DNA from: G963662905 sp963676415
GTDB taxonomy: Bacteria; Bacteroidota; Bacteroidia; Bacteroidales; WRLA01
DNA length: 64,000 nt
Direction: 5' to 3'
Assembly (NCBI GenBank): GCA_963676415.1
Contig: OY781097.1
Coordinates: forward strand, 2,356,001-2,420,000
The notes beneath the pieces were generated by a model. That model searched no databases, was not told where the DNA came from, and worked only from the letters and a program-made list of their open reading frames with translations. Each line of letters starts with the position of its first letter. Positions within the stretch are counted from its first letter, which is position 1. The position numbers were made by a program, and so were the translations under genes. Shown in pieces: positions 15,649 through 24,969 of the stretch.

Positions 15649-16104
15649 TTAATTTCCCAGCAGCTGCTTAACAATAACAGATATTATCTTATTATCGGCC
15701 TTTCCGGCCAGTTTCTTACTTGTTGTGCCCATCACGCGGCCCATGTCTTTCATGCTTTGTGCGCCTACTTCCCGGATCACTTCTTCCACAACTTTGCGGA
15801 TATCCTCTTCGCTCATTTGCTCGGGTAGGTATGCCGAAATTACTTCTGCCTGAAATTCTTCTTCTTCGGCCAGCTCGGGTTTATTGTTTTCACGATAGAT
15901 TCCGGCAGCTTCTTTGCGCTGCTTCACCAGTTTTTGCAGCGATTGGATTTCCACGCTTTCGGGAATTTCACCACCACTGGTGTCTTTTCCGGTTTTCAGT
16001 AGGAGCAAAGCCGCTTTAATGGCGCGCAGGGCTTCCAGTTTTCTTTTGTCTTTGGCCCGCATTGCGGACTTCATATCTTCATTTATTTTTTCAGCTAATC
16101 CCAT
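15649..16104 (-). CDS. yqeY: GatB/YqeY-domain protein
   Basis: 151 residues from ATG 16104 (MGLAEKINEDMKSAMRAKDKRKLEALRAIKAA). The family pattern continues with KLVKQRKEAA, YRENNKPELAEEEEFQAEVISAYLPEQMSEEDI and the C-terminal MGRVMGTTSKKLAGKADNKIISVIVKQLL. The domain resembles the tail of the GatB subunit of aspartyl/glutamyl-tRNA amidotransferase and may interact with tRNA, but the role of free-standing YqeY is not settled. A longer frame to 16140 starts within the inverted repeat 3' of ftsZ and is rejected. It lies downstream of ftsZ in the same direction and ends in a terminator. Confidence 0.85.
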   Translation of the reverse strand: MGLAEKINEDMKSAMRAKDKRKLEALRAIKAALLLLKTGKDTSGGEIPESVEIQSLQKLVKQRKEAAGIYRENNKPELAEEEEFQAEVISAYLPEQMSEEDIRKVVEEVIREVGAQSMKDMGRVMGTTSKKLAGKADNKIISVIVKQLLGN

Positions 16105-16140
16105 TGTTATGATTTTATCTATTGTCTGTCTATGAAGCAC

Positions 16141-16265
16141 AGTGCTTGATTCAGAATGTTCGAGGTCGAGGCATTCTTGGTGTTGAAAATAAGGAGCTTA
16201 CTAAAGTAAGTGACTGGTTTCAATACCAAGAATAACGCTGAGATCGGACATTATGGACAAGCGCT
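16141..16265. repeat. Long imperfect inverted repeat between ftsZ and yqeY
   Basis: Two 48-base arms (16141-16188 and 16218-16265) face each other. The inner 16 bases pair almost perfectly (ATTCTTGGTGTTGAAA with TTTCAATACCAAGAAT), and the outer part is weaker. A second small hairpin CTTACT-AA-AGTAAG (16197-16210) sits in the centre. The outer-arm sequence recurs inverted at 2168-2195. It fills nearly all of the ftsZ-yqeY gap. Candidate terminator, RNA-processing structure or MITE/REP-like element. Confidence 0.7.
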
Positions 16266-16267
16266 AT

Positions 16268-17770
16268 CTAATCAACATTATCATATAAAAATGAATTATT
16301 CCTCCTGATTTCCGGTCCTTTATCGCCATCCTCGAGGCTGTAGCGGGCTACCTGCGAATCTGTCGAAGCGGGTGTGTCATCCAGTTGCACATTGCGGCGC
16401 GCGTATGCAGGCTTCAATTCCATGTCGGCAACACGGTCGGGCGTCAGCTGCATGCTTTTGCCCATGAGCCTTTGCCTGCGTTCCTCCTGCCTGCGGCGCA
16501 TTTCTTCCATTTCTTCATTTTCCGTTTCCGGATTTGGTGAAGGCGCTACATGCGAGCTTGCTCTGGGATCTTCAGCTTTAGTTTCCGATTTTGTTTTTAT
16601 TTCAGGGCTTTCAATGCTTGCCTGTGGTGCTGCATCTGTTTGGCTTGTCCTGATGAGCGTAATTTCCGAAATTTCTTCTTTCGGTTCAACCTTTGGTGTG
16701 GGCTTATTGAAAGGCTCACTCGCTACAGCTGCTTCCTTTTTTTCTTCGCCAAGGATGTATTTTTTGGTAACCGGCTTTTCCTTTTGCGCTTCCACAGAAG
16801 TCGCTTTGTTTTTATTGTCAAAGCCAGTGGCAATCAGCGTAATGGTAATTTTTTCGCCCAAGCTGTCGTCTGTTCCGTTGCCCCAGATTACATCGGATTC
16901 GTCTCCGGTGCGGTCCTGGATATAATCTGTTATTTCAGAGATTTCATCCATGGTCACTTCTTCGGAGCCTGACGCAATATAGAGGAGCAGGTTTTTTGCT
17001 CCACGGATATCGTTATCGTTGAGCAATGGTGAGTTGAGTGCCATTTCAACAGCGTCCACTGCGCGGTTCTCGCCTTCACCGATTCCGCTGCCCATAATGG
17101 CTGTACCGCTGTCTTTCATCACGGTTTTTACATCTTCAAAATCCACATTGATGTAGCCTTTTACGGTGATGATTTCTGCAATACCTTTTGCTGCAGTCGT
17201 CAATACATCATCTGCTTTGTGCAAAGCTTCCTTCATTTTGAGGTTGCCATAAAGTTCGCGGAGCTTGTCGTTATTGATGATCAGCAAAGTGTCCACTTGT
17301 TTTTTCAGCTCTTCGATTCCTTTTTCGGCCTGGCGGAACCTTCTGCGTCCTTCAAAACTAAAAGGGAATGTTACGATGCCCACGCTGAGGATGCCCATTT
17401 CGCGTGCCACTTCGGCAATAACGGGCGCTGCGCCTGTTCCTGTGCCACCGCCCATACCGGCAGTGATGAAAACCATTTGCGTATTTGTGTCAAGAACTTC
17501 CTTTAAATTTTCGATGGATTGTTCCGCCGAAGCTTTGCCAACTTCGGGTTTCGCACCGGCTCCCAAACCGGTGTCGCCCAACTGTATTTTAACCGGTACC
17601 GGACTGTCTTCAAGTACCTGGGCATCAGTATTGCAATTAATAAAATCAACGTCCTTGATGCCTTGCTTAAACATATGGTTTACGGCATTGTTGCCTCCTC
17701 CACCAACACCAACAACCTTGATGATGTTTGATTGCGCTTTTGGTAAGTCAAATTCTAACATATCTGCCAT
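16268..17770 (-). CDS. ftsZ: Cell division protein FtsZ
   Basis: 500 residues, the tubulin-like GTPase that forms the division ring. Nucleotide-binding GVGGGGNNAVNHM (residues 21-33), tubulin signature GGGTGTG (107-113) and T7-loop NVDFEDV (about 212-218) are intact. A long variable linker (about 320-480, rich in E, K, P and S) leads to the conserved C-terminal peptide (IRRNNSFLYDNVD) that binds FtsA. The linker makes it longer than the ~380 residues of many proteobacterial FtsZ proteins, as is usual in Bacteroidota. Last gene of the dcw run, 90 bases after ftsA. Confidence 0.98.
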   Translation of the reverse strand: MADMLEFDLPKAQSNIIKVVGVGGGGNNAVNHMFKQGIKDVDFINCNTDAQVLEDSPVPVKIQLGDTGLGAGAKPEVGKASAEQSIENLKEVLDTNTQMVFITAGMGGGTGTGAAPVIAEVAREMGILSVGIVTFPFSFEGRRRFRQAEKGIEELKKQVDTLLIINNDKLRELYGNLKMKEALHKADDVLTTAAKGIAEIITVKGYINVDFEDVKTVMKDSGTAIMGSGIGEGENRAVDAVEMALNSPLLNDNDIRGAKNLLLYIASGSEEVTMDEISEITDYIQDRTGDESDVIWGNGTDDSLGEKITITLIATGFDNKNKATSVEAQKEKPVTKKYILGEEKKEAAVASEPFNKPTPKVEPKEEISEITLIRTSQTDAAPQASIESPEIKTKSETKAEDPRASSHVAPSPNPETENEEMEEMRRRQEERRQRLMGKSMQLTPDRVADMELKPAYARRNVQLDDTPASTDSQVARYSLEDGDKGPEIRRNNSFLYDNVD

Positions 17771-17860
17771 TGTTTTTCTCTCTTTAAAATTATTCAGTTA
17801 TCCTATTGAATGTGTGTTAATTTTTATGATTTATCAACATTAAATTGTTGATTTATTGAG

Positions 17861-19174
17861 CTATTCGGGCTCGTCGTCCAGCCATTTCTGCAAGCGGTCA
17901 AAAATGCCTCCTTTTTTCTTTTTTTGTTTGCTTGCCTCCTCTTTCTTTTCTTCTTCGGGCCGGATGTTGGCCGACTTGTTTTTTTCTTCCTGCTTTTTGC
18001 GTTTTTCCATTTCGGATTCGTAACGCTCCAGGCCTTCTATTACCAGGCCAATACCCGTTGCATAAAGCGGACTGGCCATTTCTTCTTCAACATCAGGTGC
18101 CAGATGTTCGTTCGGGTATCCAATTCGTACATCCATGGTTGTGATGAACTCGGTGAGCTGAGAAATATGCTTGAGCATGGATCCGCCGCCGGTGAGCACA
18201 ATTCCGGCAATCAGCTTTTTCTCGAAACCGGAGTTTTTGATTTCGTAGTTTACGTAATCAATGATTTCTTCCATGCGCGCCTGGATGATATGTGCCAGGT
18301 TGCGCAAAGTAATCTCTTTGGGAGGGCGTCCACGCAAACCGGGAATGGCCACAATTTCACCATCACTGTTTTCCTGCGCCAATGCGCTGCCAAATTTTAC
18401 TTTTAATTCTTCGGCATGCTTTTTAATAATGGTGCAGCCTTCTTTCACATCTTCGGTGATGATGTCGCCACCAAATGGGATTACGGCCGTATGACGGATA
18501 ATATTATCATGGAAAATGGCAATATCGGTAGTGCCGCCACCAATATCTACCAGCGCCACACCGGCTTCTTTCTCCTCTTCACTGAGTACCGATTTTGCCG
18601 ACGCAATGGGCTCCAGGATCAGGTCAACAACTTCCAGCCCGGCTTTTTTAACGCAGGTATAAATGTTTTTGGCTGCTGCGGTTTGCGCTGTGATAATATG
18701 AAAATTGGCTTCCAGCGATGTGCCCAGCATCCCGATAGGTTCTTTTATGCCTTGCTCGCCATCAATGATATACTCCTGGGCAATTACGTCAATGACCTGT
18801 TCGCCGGGATTGACATTCAGGTTGTACATATTATTGATGAGCTCGTCCACATCGGCACGGCTAATGGCTTCGTCGCTGTTTTTGCGGATTTTGCTGCCGC
18901 GATGCTGCAGGCTTTTAATATGTTGGCCTGCAATGCCTACATTTACGTATTTTATTTTTTCTCCGCATTTTTGCTCTGCTTCCTCTATTGCGCGTTTTAT
19001 CGATTCAACCGTGTTCTCAATATTGGAAACAACGCCTCTTTTTACACCAATGGACTCTGCTTTGCCATATCCCAGAATGGACAGTTTACCGTGTTCTGCC
19101 CTTTGCCCCACAATGGCGGCTATTTTTGTGGTACCGATGTCGAGTCCGACAATAAAAACATTTGATGGATCCAT
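17861..19174 (-). CDS. ftsA: Cell division protein FtsA
   Basis: 437 residues, actin-like ATPase that anchors FtsZ to the membrane. The N-terminal phosphate loop is FIVGLDIGTTKIAAIVG. The second phosphate motif is VALVDIGGGTTDIAIF (about residue 203) and the adenosine motif is AGIVLTGGGSML. The C-terminal tail is highly charged (EKRKKQEEKNK), then ends with an amphipathic helix (GIFDRLQKWLDDE) expected to bind the membrane. Three bases separate its ATG from the ftsQ stop, so translation is coupled. Long antisense frames in this gene are shadows of its codon bias. Confidence 0.97.
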   Translation of the reverse strand: MDPSNVFIVGLDIGTTKIAAIVGQRAEHGKLSILGYGKAESIGVKRGVVSNIENTVESIKRAIEEAEQKCGEKIKYVNVGIAGQHIKSLQHRGSKIRKNSDEAISRADVDELINNMYNLNVNPGEQVIDVIAQEYIIDGEQGIKEPIGMLGTSLEANFHIITAQTAAAKNIYTCVKKAGLEVVDLILEPIASAKSVLSEEEKEAGVALVDIGGGTTDIAIFHDNIIRHTAVIPFGGDIITEDVKEGCTIIKKHAEELKVKFGSALAQENSDGEIVAIPGLRGRPPKEITLRNLAHIIQARMEEIIDYVNYEIKNSGFEKKLIAGIVLTGGGSMLKHISQLTEFITTMDVRIGYPNEHLAPDVEEEMASPLYATGIGLVIEGLERYESEMEKRKKQEEKNKSANIRPEEEKKEEASKQKKKKGGIFDRLQKWLDDEPE

Positions 19175-19177
19175 AGC

Positions 19178-19921
19178 TTATCTTTTTGTGCACACAATTT
19201 GATTTTCAATTTCAAGATTGATCTTTTTGTATTGGGGCCATTGGTCGTTGCCCGGCCCCTGACTGTAAAAACGTTCCAGTTTCTTTAGCTTTTTTTCTGA
19301 TTGCTCCATCTTGCCCAGCTCAATCTCCTGTTGGCCTAAAATGGGAATCATGACCAAGGTTCCGTTTTTCTCAACAAAAAGCTGCGAAATCATTTTGCCC
19401 AATAGGGGCGATTGCTCCAAATGATGGTTGATTTCCAGTAGTTTGTTGAGCGTTGATGTGTCCGTGTTTTTGAAATGGCCGCTGGCAATAATATTCCGGA
19501 CGGCTTTCCCTCTTTGTGAAGGAATGCGGCTGCCATTGCGCCCGAGATAGAAATCCTTGCTGCCCAAAGGAAATACATGCAGCACAGCTTCCTTTTGACG
19601 GGCTTCCAAATGGAGTTTCCCTGTAATGCTGGTGTAAACATGGCACTCTTCTATACAGGGATTCTTTAAAATATTTTCCTCGATTTTTTTGCAGTCGATT
19701 TCGTCATTGGAAATATTTATTAGGCTGTCCGGATGATTTGTCAGCATGGCCAGGATGTCATTGGGCAGTATCAGGCTGTCTGTTCCCGGATAGATGATTT
19801 TGATATCCACAGCAGCACATTCGGTTTTATTGTGCTGCATGCCTGCAAAACCACTGATAATTAGTAGCCCAACAGCGCACAAGCCCAATGCAATAATCCC
19901 TATGACTTTTTTAAACTTCAA
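19178..19921 (-). CDS. ftsQ: Cell division protein FtsQ/DivIB
   Basis: 247 residues: one N-terminal membrane helix (VIGIIALGLCAVGLLIISGFAG, about 5-26), then a periplasmic part with a POTRA-like beginning (IDCKKIEENILKNPCIEECHVYTSITGKLHLEARQKEAVLHV) and the beta domain (LIMIPIL-type strands). This is the usual, weakly conserved form of FtsQ in Bacteroidota. It bridges FtsA/FtsZ to FtsB-FtsL. Its ATG overlaps the murC stop by four bases, and it precedes ftsA in the normal order. Confidence 0.9.
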   Translation of the reverse strand: MKFKKVIGIIALGLCAVGLLIISGFAGMQHNKTECAAVDIKIIYPGTDSLILPNDILAMLTNHPDSLINISNDEIDCKKIEENILKNPCIEECHVYTSITGKLHLEARQKEAVLHVFPLGSKDFYLGRNGSRIPSQRGKAVRNIIASGHFKNTDTSTLNKLLEINHHLEQSPLLGKMISQLFVEKNGTLVMIPILGQQEIELGKMEQSEKKLKKLERFYSQGPGNDQWPQYKKINLEIENQIVCTKR

Positions 19922-21285
19922 TTTTTGAGTTTCTTTAATAGTTTCTGTTCAACTTCTTTTGTGAGTTTATCTATATCTCCGGCTCCTGCCAGAATAAAAA
20001 TTTCTTCTTCCTGTGCTGCCAGCAAATCTGCCAGCATTTCTTTGCTGCAAAGCTGTTTCTTCATTTCCGGCATCCTGTCCAGTATCATTTCCGCACTGAC
20101 TCCTTCAATGGGTTTTTCCCGGGCAGGATAAATATCAAGCAGTATGCAGTTATCGCATTGCGCCAGCGTTTTTGCAAAGCCATCGGCGAAATCGCGCGTG
20201 CGGCTGTAAAGATGGGGCTGGAAAACACAGCAAATTTTTTTGCCGGGATAAATTTCGTCCACACTTTCGAGCAGTGCAGCCAGCTCTTCGGGATGATGCG
20301 CATAATCATCAATTAAAACAAGCCCCGGGCTTTGGATGCGATAGTCAAAGCGCCGGTAAACCCCGGCATAGCTTTCCATCGCTCTGCGGATTGCGCTTTC
20401 TTCAATGCCGTTCAGGCGCGCCATGGCAACAGCGCCCAGCGCATTATCCAGATTGATCTTGCCCATTGCTTTCATGCGCATCGCTTTGAGCGTACCATCC
20501 GGACATTGAACGTCAAATTCGTAATAGCCATCACTATCAATCCGGTAGTGGCTTATGCTGAAATCAGCTTCAGAATTCCAGGGATGGTAGGTGAAGCTCT
20601 TTGCGCTGCCTTTGATTTGCAGGCCGTGTTTTAGGAGCAAAATTCCATCATCCTTTATTTGATTTGCAAATTCATTGAAAGCTTTCAACAGCTCTTCGTG
20701 ACTGTTGTAAATGTCGAGATGATCGGCATCCGTGGAAGTAATCAATGCAGCATTAGGCCGCAAGTGCAGGAAAGAACGGTCGTATTCGTCGGCTTCAACA
20801 ATAATATTGTTGCTGTTTTCCCTGGAATGGATGTAATTTCCTTTGTAATTATTGCTGATTCCGCCAATAAAAGCAGTGCATCCGGCCACTGAGTTCATAA
20901 AAATGTGCGCCAGCATGCTGCTTGTTGTCGTTTTTCCGTGCGTTCCGGCTACCGCGATGCAGTTTCCCGCATTGGCAAGTTGCGCCAGTACCTCACTGCG
21001 TTTCAGTAATGGTGTTTCCTCATCATTGCGGAAATGATTCAGGATTTTATTGTCGGCAGGGATGGCCGGCGTGTAAACAGCCAGTTCAATTGGCCACGGA
21101 CAATCTTCGGGATTGTCGTCGTAAGTTATTTCAATGCCCTCTTGCTCAAGCGCTTGCGTAACATGCGACGGGCTGCGGTCATATCCGCAAACATCAGCGC
21201 CTTTGGCCTTGAAATACCTTGCCAGGGCGCTCATGCCGATGCCGCCTATGCCAATGAAATAGATATGTGACGCATTCAGGCTCAT
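19918..21285 (-). CDS. murC: UDP-N-acetylmuramate--L-alanine ligase
   Basis: 455 residues. N-terminal Rossmann motif FIGIGGIGMSALAR binds the UDP-sugar; the ATP loop is GTHGKTTTSSM (114-124). The central domain has VEADEYDRSFLHLRP, and the C-terminal domain has DDYAHHPEEL and FQPHLYSRTRDF. It adds L-alanine to UDP-N-acetylmuramate as the first peptide step of peptidoglycan synthesis in the cytoplasm. It overlaps both neighbours by four bases (murG upstream, ftsQ downstream). Confidence 0.97.
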   Translation of the reverse strand: MSLNASHIYFIGIGGIGMSALARYFKAKGADVCGYDRSPSHVTQALEQEGIEITYDDNPEDCPWPIELAVYTPAIPADNKILNHFRNDEETPLLKRSEVLAQLANAGNCIAVAGTHGKTTTSSMLAHIFMNSVAGCTAFIGGISNNYKGNYIHSRENSNNIIVEADEYDRSFLHLRPNAALITSTDADHLDIYNSHEELLKAFNEFANQIKDDGILLLKHGLQIKGSAKSFTYHPWNSEADFSISHYRIDSDGYYEFDVQCPDGTLKAMRMKAMGKINLDNALGAVAMARLNGIEESAIRRAMESYAGVYRRFDYRIQSPGLVLIDDYAHHPEELAALLESVDEIYPGKKICCVFQPHLYSRTRDFADGFAKTLAQCDNCILLDIYPAREKPIEGVSAEMILDRMPEMKKQLCSKEMLADLLAAQEEEIFILAGAGDIDKLTKEVEQKLLKKLKN

Positions 21286-22412
21286 TTTCTCTTTGCTCTT
21301 TTTTGTTCAGTGAGTTTAAAAACTTCCTGTGCAATCCGGTCGTCTGCATCGAGGATGCCGTTGCGGGCGATATTGGCAGATAATTGCTGGCGCTGCAGGT
21401 TGTTCTCCATCAGTTCTGCAACCACTTTGCCCAGCTTTTCTCCGGCTTCTGAGTTGCTTACCAAAACGGCTGCGTTTTGATCTACCAGAGCTTTGGCATT
21501 TTTGGTTTGATGGTCTTCTGCGGCTGAGGGCAGCGGTACAAAAATGCTGGGCTTTCCGGTAGCACAAAGCTCCGAAATGGCAATGGCACCTGCGCGGCTG
21601 ATCACCAGGTCCGCAGCTGCATAGGCCAGGTCCATGCGTTGGATAAAAGCCAATGGCTTGATGTTTTTGAGCTCTTTTTTATGGATCGCATCCATAGCCT
21701 CCTGAAGAAAGTGTTTTCCGGTTTGCCAGATAATCTGCATGCCGTTTTCGGAAAGCATGTCCAGGTTTTTCTTTATGGCTTTGTTGATGGCCAAAGCGCC
21801 CTGGCTTCCTCCGACAATGAGCAGGGTTTTGCGATGCGCTTCCAGCCCGAAAAAGTCGTAGGCTTCTTCGTTTTTGCCCGCGATTTCTACCACATCCCTA
21901 CGGATGGGGTTGCCGGTATAAACTATTTTGTCCTTTGGGAAAAATTTATCCAGGCCGTGATAAGCCACGCAAATTGTACGGGCTTTTTTGGCAAGGATGC
22001 GGTTGGTTACACCGGGAAATGAGTTTTGTTCCTGGAGCAGCGTTGGGATTTTTCTTTTTCCGGCAGCCCTCAGGCTGGGGCCGCTGGCATATCCGCCAAC
22101 ACCAATAACAGCATCAGGTTTAAACTGCTTCATGATTTTTTTTGCTTTTCGCAGACTTGCAATCAGCTTAAAAGGAAAGGAAAGGTTTTTAAGGCTCAGG
22201 CTTCTTTGGAAACCGCTGATCCAAAGACCTTCGATGGGATAGCCTGCTTCGGGGACTTTTTCCATTTCCATTTTGCCTTCTGCGCCAATGAAAAGTATTT
22301 GGGCATCAGGTTTTTGCCTTTTAATGGCATTGGCAATTGCAATGGCCGGGAAAATATGCCCACCGGTTCCTCCTCCGCTGATAATAATCTTTATATTTTC
22401 TTTTCCTTCCAT
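21282..22412 (-). CDS. murG: Lipid II synthase, UDP-GlcNAc transferase
   Basis: 376 residues. N-terminal GGGTGGHIFPAIAIANA loop binds the lipid carrier side; GVGGYASGPSLRAA and LLQEQNSFPGVTNR are family signatures. In the C-terminal GT-B domain, VVGGSQGA-type (IVGGSQGALAIN) and SRAGAIAISELCATGKPSIFVPLPSAAEDHQTKNA form the UDP-GlcNAc site. It converts lipid I to lipid II on the inner face of the membrane. One base separates it from the ftsW stop. Confidence 0.97.
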   Translation of the reverse strand: MEGKENIKIIISGGGTGGHIFPAIAIANAIKRQKPDAQILFIGAEGKMEMEKVPEAGYPIEGLWISGFQRSLSLKNLSFPFKLIASLRKAKKIMKQFKPDAVIGVGGYASGPSLRAAGKRKIPTLLQEQNSFPGVTNRILAKKARTICVAYHGLDKFFPKDKIVYTGNPIRRDVVEIAGKNEEAYDFFGLEAHRKTLLIVGGSQGALAINKAIKKNLDMLSENGMQIIWQTGKHFLQEAMDAIHKKELKNIKPLAFIQRMDLAYAAADLVISRAGAIAISELCATGKPSIFVPLPSAAEDHQTKNAKALVDQNAAVLVSNSEAGEKLGKVVAELMENNLQRQQLSANIARNGILDADDRIAQEVFKLTEQKRAKRK

Positions 22413-22413
22413 T

Positions 22414-23595
22414 TTATGCCTTAATTGTTTTTAATTTCTTTTCTGCGCGGTCGTTGTTCATGCTTACGGCCAGCAATAAACCAATTTGTATGCAGGTAAT
22501 CAGCAGGGAAGTGCCGCCCATACTGATCAGGGGCAGGGTTTGTCCGGTAACCGGAAATAAATGAACGGCAACAGCCATATTTATAAAAGCTTGAAAAGCG
22601 ATGCTGAAGCTGATGCCAATAGCAAGTAGCGCCCCAAATTTAGATTGGCTGCGCGATGCGATTTTAATGCCCCGGAACAAAAAGATGATGTATAAGATGA
22701 TTACGGGCATGGCTCCAAGCAACAGGCCGTATTCCTCAACAATTATTGCAAAGATGAAATCGGAATAGGGGTGGGGCAGAAAATTTCTTTGCGTGCTGTT
22801 GCCGGGGCCTTTACCTGCAATTCCGCCGGATGCAACAGCTATTTTTGATTGTACGACCTGGTAATTTTCCGCCTGGTCGTCCGCATTATCGCTGGTAAAA
22901 CTTTCAATACGGTTGACCCATGTTTCGGCGCGGGGCAGCAATTGCGGGAAAAAGCGTCCAATGGACAATGCCAAAACAATGATGATGATTCCGCTGCCGA
23001 TAAGTCCCATAATATGGCGCATGCTTACTCGCCCGATAAACATCATCACAACAGTAATGCACATAAGCATTAATGCGGTGGAAAAGTTTGCCGGAAAAAT
23101 AAGCATCGCCATTATCAAGGCGGGTATAAAAACCGGGAGAAAGCCTTTTTGAAAATCTGTGATGACATCCTGCTTTTTGGACAGCATGCGGGCAGTGTAC
23201 ATTATTAGCACAATTTTGGCCAGGTCTGACGTCTGGAAACTTACTCCCGTGCCGGGAATTGACAGCCAACGGTTGGCGTCATTAATATTGGAGCCTGCTA
23301 CAAGTGTTACTAAAAGCAATGGGATAGTGATGTATAGTCCTATTTGAGCAAGTTTGCCGAAAAAATTAAAAGGAATAAACTGAACCGACATAATCAGGAG
23401 AATGCCAGCAGCCAGGAAAAATAACTGTCTGCTGAGAAAGTGAGCAATTTGTCCGTCATAGCGGATAAATGCCAGCGTTCCTGTTGCACTGTAAACAGCC
23501 ATTAATGAATAAGCAGCAAAAAACATAAAGGTAAACCAGATTACCTTGTCTGTTTTCAGTGTGGCTTTAACGGTATTTGCAATGATGTTGCTCAA
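22414..23595 (-). CDS. ftsW: SEDS peptidoglycan polymerase FtsW
   Basis: 393 residues, ten predicted membrane helices. SEDS signatures include FQTSDLAKIVLIMYTARML, GPGNSTQRNFLPHPYSDFIFAIIVEEYGLLG-type segment, and PVTGQTLPLISMGGTSLL. It polymerises lipid II into glycan strands at the septum with the transpeptidase encoded upstream in the same cluster. It lies between murD and murG as in other Bacteroidota. Confidence 0.95.
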   Translation of the reverse strand: MSNIIANTVKATLKTDKVIWFTFMFFAAYSLMAVYSATGTLAFIRYDGQIAHFLSRQLFFLAAGILLIMSVQFIPFNFFGKLAQIGLYITIPLLLVTLVAGSNINDANRWLSIPGTGVSFQTSDLAKIVLIMYTARMLSKKQDVITDFQKGFLPVFIPALIMAMLIFPANFSTALMLMCITVVMMFIGRVSMRHIMGLIGSGIIIIVLALSIGRFFPQLLPRAETWVNRIESFTSDNADDQAENYQVVQSKIAVASGGIAGKGPGNSTQRNFLPHPYSDFIFAIIVEEYGLLLGAMPVIILYIIFLFRGIKIASRSQSKFGALLAIGISFSIAFQAFINMAVAVHLFPVTGQTLPLISMGGTSLLITCIQIGLLLAVSMNNDRAEKKLKTIKA

Positions 23596-23607
23596 ATCAA
23601 AAACAGT

Positions 23608-24948
23608 TTAAAGTTTCTTTACGGTTTCTTTGAAGCTTTGCCCTCGTTCTTCATAGCTTTTAAAGAGGTCGAAGCTTGCACAGGCCGGGGATAAAAGCAC
23701 GCAATCGCCGCTATGGGCAATTTCATAGGCATAGGCTACAGCTGCTGTCATGGATTCCGTTTCATACATATGTTCCACTGATCCTGAAAATGAAGCCCGC
23801 AATGCGCTGTTGTCTTTTCCCAAACAGATGATGTGCTTTACTTTCTCCTGAACCATCGGAAGCAGTTGGCTGTAGTCGTTTCCTTTGTCGATACCACCGG
23901 CAATCCAGATAATGGGCTTGCGGATGCTTTCGAGCGCATACCAGCAGGCATTTACGTTGGTGGCTTTGGAATCGTTGATGTACTCCACACCATGCACGTT
24001 GGCTACATATTCCAGCCGGTGCTCCACATTTTTAAAATTCGATAAACTTTCTTTCAGGCTTTCCCGTCGCACATCCAGCAAGCGTGCCGTGATGCTCGAT
24101 GCCATCGAATTATAAACGTTATGTCTGCCTTGTAAGGCTAATTTTTCCAGCGTCATATCAAATTTGTTTAATTCAGTTTCAATAATCATTTTATTCCCCT
24201 CGGTCCAGGCGCCTTTCTCCATTTTTTGCTTTAGGCTGAATGGATAAAAAGTGGGCCGTATTCCGCTTTGGGGCAGTCGTTTGAGGATTTCCGGATCATC
24301 ATGGCAATAAATAAATGAATCCTTTTCGGTCATATTCCGTATGATCCGGAGTTTTGATGCAGCATAGCGATCAAAGCTGTAGTCATAGCGGTCGAGATGA
24401 TCCGGTGTGATATTGGTGAGCACAGCGATATCGGCTTTGAAATCAAACATTCCATCCAATTGGAAACTGCTGATTTCGAGTACGTAGATATCGTGTTCTT
24501 CCAGAGCTACCTGTTTGGCGAAGCTGCTGCCTACATTTCCTGCAAGTCCGGCATTAAAGCCTGCCTGTTTCAGGATGTGGTGCGTGAGCAGGGTAGTGGT
24601 AGTTTTTCCGTTGCTGCCCGTAATGCAAATATGTTTTGCATTGGAGTAGCGTCCGGCATATTCAATTTCGGAAATTACCGGAATCCCTTTTTCATGCGCC
24701 GCTTTAATGAGCGGAGCGCTATCGGGTATGCCCGGGCTTTTTATGATGAGCCCTGCCGATAAAATGCGCTCGCGGTCGTGCCTGCCTTCCTCAAATTCTA
24801 TTTCAAAATTTTTAAGAACGTTTTTGTATTGTTGCCCGATTTTCCCGAAATCACTCAGAAAAACCCGGCCTTCCTTGCATTTAGCCAGGATTGCTGCCCC
24901 GGTTCCGCTTTCTCCGGCACCCAGGACAACGGTATTTTCGGATGCCAT
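23608..24948 (-). CDS. murD: UDP-N-acetylmuramoylalanine--D-glutamate ligase
   Basis: 446 residues. N-terminal VVLGAGESGTGAAILA is the UDP-binding loop and ITGSNGKTTTTLL (109-121) the ATP loop. Then VLEISSFQLDGM, TNITPDHLDRYD, GRHNVYNSMAS, NDSKATNVNA and IAGGIDKGNDY complete the Mur-ligase pattern. It adds D-glutamate, the second peptide step. Spaced 21 bases from mraY and 12 bases from ftsW. Confidence 0.97.
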   Translation of the reverse strand: MASENTVVLGAGESGTGAAILAKCKEGRVFLSDFGKIGQQYKNVLKNFEIEFEEGRHDRERILSAGLIIKSPGIPDSAPLIKAAHEKGIPVISEIEYAGRYSNAKHICITGSNGKTTTTLLTHHILKQAGFNAGLAGNVGSSFAKQVALEEHDIYVLEISSFQLDGMFDFKADIAVLTNITPDHLDRYDYSFDRYAASKLRIIRNMTEKDSFIYCHDDPEILKRLPQSGIRPTFYPFSLKQKMEKGAWTEGNKMIIETELNKFDMTLEKLALQGRHNVYNSMASSITARLLDVRRESLKESLSNFKNVEHRLEYVANVHGVEYINDSKATNVNACWYALESIRKPIIWIAGGIDKGNDYSQLLPMVQEKVKHIICLGKDNSALRASFSGSVEHMYETESMTAAVAYAYEIAHSGDCVLLSPACASFDLFKSYEERGQSFKETVKKL

Positions 24949-24969
24949 TTTTTATGTTTTTATATTTCA

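Noticed and set aside
16141..16267. Reading the ftsZ-downstream hairpin as a simple intrinsic terminator
   Set aside because: Too long, imperfect outer arms, no T-run directly after the stem; kept as a repeat of uncertain role.
18416..19165. 249-codon plus-strand frame antisense to ftsA
   Set aside because: Wholly inside the ftsA coding region; a shadow of its codon bias.
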